From: an uncultured Saccharospirillaceae bacterium
GTDB lineage: Bacteria; Pseudomonadota; Gammaproteobacteria; Pseudomonadales; Oceanobacteraceae
Direction: 5' to 3'
Assembly (NCBI GenBank): GCA_947499545.1
Contig: CANMOZ010000008.1
Coordinates: 62,001-126,000, forward strand
Length of the DNA: 64,000 nt
Shown: in pieces, positions 63,505 through 64,000 of the stretch
How positions within the stretch are numbered: position 1 is the first letter of the stretch
Layout: each line of letters opens with the position of its first letter
The notes under the pieces: model-generated
The model's input: the letters and a program-made list of their open reading frames with translations, nothing else
Told to the model about the DNA's origin: nothing
Database searches by the model: none
Position numbers and translations under genes: made by a program

Positions 63505-64000
63505 TTAAGGGTTTGCGCTTAATAGATTTCTAACCGGTGGGTAGTATTGCTCAAACACTTGATTAAGATTATGCAAAGCATCCCTAATCCCTCTAGCCCT
63601 ATCCAGATCCGACAACTCAATATTAAGCTGTTCTAATTTTGCATCGCTGCTGTTCACGCCTGGTGTGGCGCAGGCTCGCAGACTGATAACCGTCTGGGCA
63701 TTTGGGTGATCTGCCGGAAGAGAATTTTTTTCCAAAGCCAAACCAAGCTTTTCCTTTAAAATAGCGAGAGGTTCCTGGGCCGAGTCGAAGGCTGTTTTGG
63801 CATCAGGGTTAGCCATCAATATCTGTTGAATCTGAGCACCCGTATTGATGCCTGAAGCCTTTGTAACCACAGAGCGCAAAATATTTCCGATGCTGCCTTC
63901 GCGGTCTTGTGATGAAAGCCCTTTTTTGGAAACGATCAGTTCATCTAAAGTCGTCAATAATTTTTGGGTTTCCAGCTGAGCTTTGTCCGCAGCCCATATG
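63505..64000 (-). CDS. Unknown protein, N-terminus beyond window edge (partial)
   Basis: The frame is open from the right edge leftward: IWAADKAQLETQKLLTTLDE and onward to the stop at 63505. A TTG at 63957 could be read as a start but the frame continues upstream, so the gene is most likely cut by the window. The visible 165 residues are helical with no membrane segment; TPGVNSSDAKLEQLNIELSDL and YYPPVRNLLSANP end it. I recognise no family. Confidence 0.65.
   Translation of the reverse strand, partial: IWAADKAQLETQKLLTTLDELIVSKKGLSSQDREGSIGNILRSVVTKASGINTGAQIQQILMANPDAKTAFDSAQEPLAILKEKLGLALEKNSLPADHPNAQTVISLRACATPGVNSSDAKLEQLNIELSDLDRARGIRDALHNLNQVFEQYYPPVRNLLSANP

Overview
The window looks like chromosome of a marine, motile, Na+-using gammaproteobacterium, probably from the Oceanospirillales neighbourhood; I cannot name a genus. 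The basis is the Na+-translocating NADH:quinone reductase (nqrDEF), an oxaloacetate decarboxylase Na+ pump (oadGAB), the rpsP-rimM-trmD-rplS operon in its usual order, a giant flagellin of a kind known from marine gammaproteobacteria, and AT-leaning composition with GC-richer foreign patches.

Layout. 1-8.3 kb is housekeeping: end of nqr, a secreted alkaline phosphatase, a membrane diguanylate cyclase, the rpsP operon behind a structured leader, and dsbC. 8.4-26.8 kb is a flagellin-glycosylation island. A leftward set (degenerate HisH-like, degenerate HisF-like, CBS-like protein) lies back to back with a tightly overlapped ten-gene pseudaminic acid operon: pseB, pseC, a NeuB-like paralogue, pseF, a pseG-pseH fusion, pseI, hisH2, hisF2, a PseA-type amidotransferase and a methylase. 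It converges on a Maf-type flagellin glycosyltransferase, followed by a 1224-residue flagellin with a FliA-like promoter and by flaG. 27.1-30.5 kb is oadGAB. 30.6-33.1 kb is a ZorA/ZorB-like proton-motor pair with an unknown Cys-rich third gene and none of the usual Zorya effectors. 33.2-42.6 kb holds an AraC regulator, cls, murI, a lipoprotein, a YceI protein, a MerR-permease pair with a well-formed MerR operator, and an astacin lipoprotein.

42.9-53.3 kb is an accessory region. It contains a decayed IS3-family element and two further scars of the same element, a solute-binding protein, cytochrome b561 with a divergent LysR regulator, a Vibrio cholerae cytolysin-like pore-forming toxin with a polybasic segment, and a 1158-residue ORF that joins an AT-rich membrane protein to a GC-rich TagA/StcE-like M66 metalloprotease. 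Similar IS-end-like motifs lie on both sides of the last ORF. 53.4-64 kb returns to ordinary genes: PTPS-family protein, dihydroorotase, GAF-PAS protein, DUF6351 protein, HDOD protein, cation/proton antiporter, MBL-fold hydrolase and a protein cut by the window edge.

How it works together: the Pse operon should make a CMP-activated, acetamidino- and possibly methyl-modified pseudaminic acid that Maf attaches to the giant flagellin. The most novel candidates are the degenerate HisH/HisF/CBS set paired with this operon, the ZorAB-like three-gene cassette, and the membrane protein-TagA chimera.
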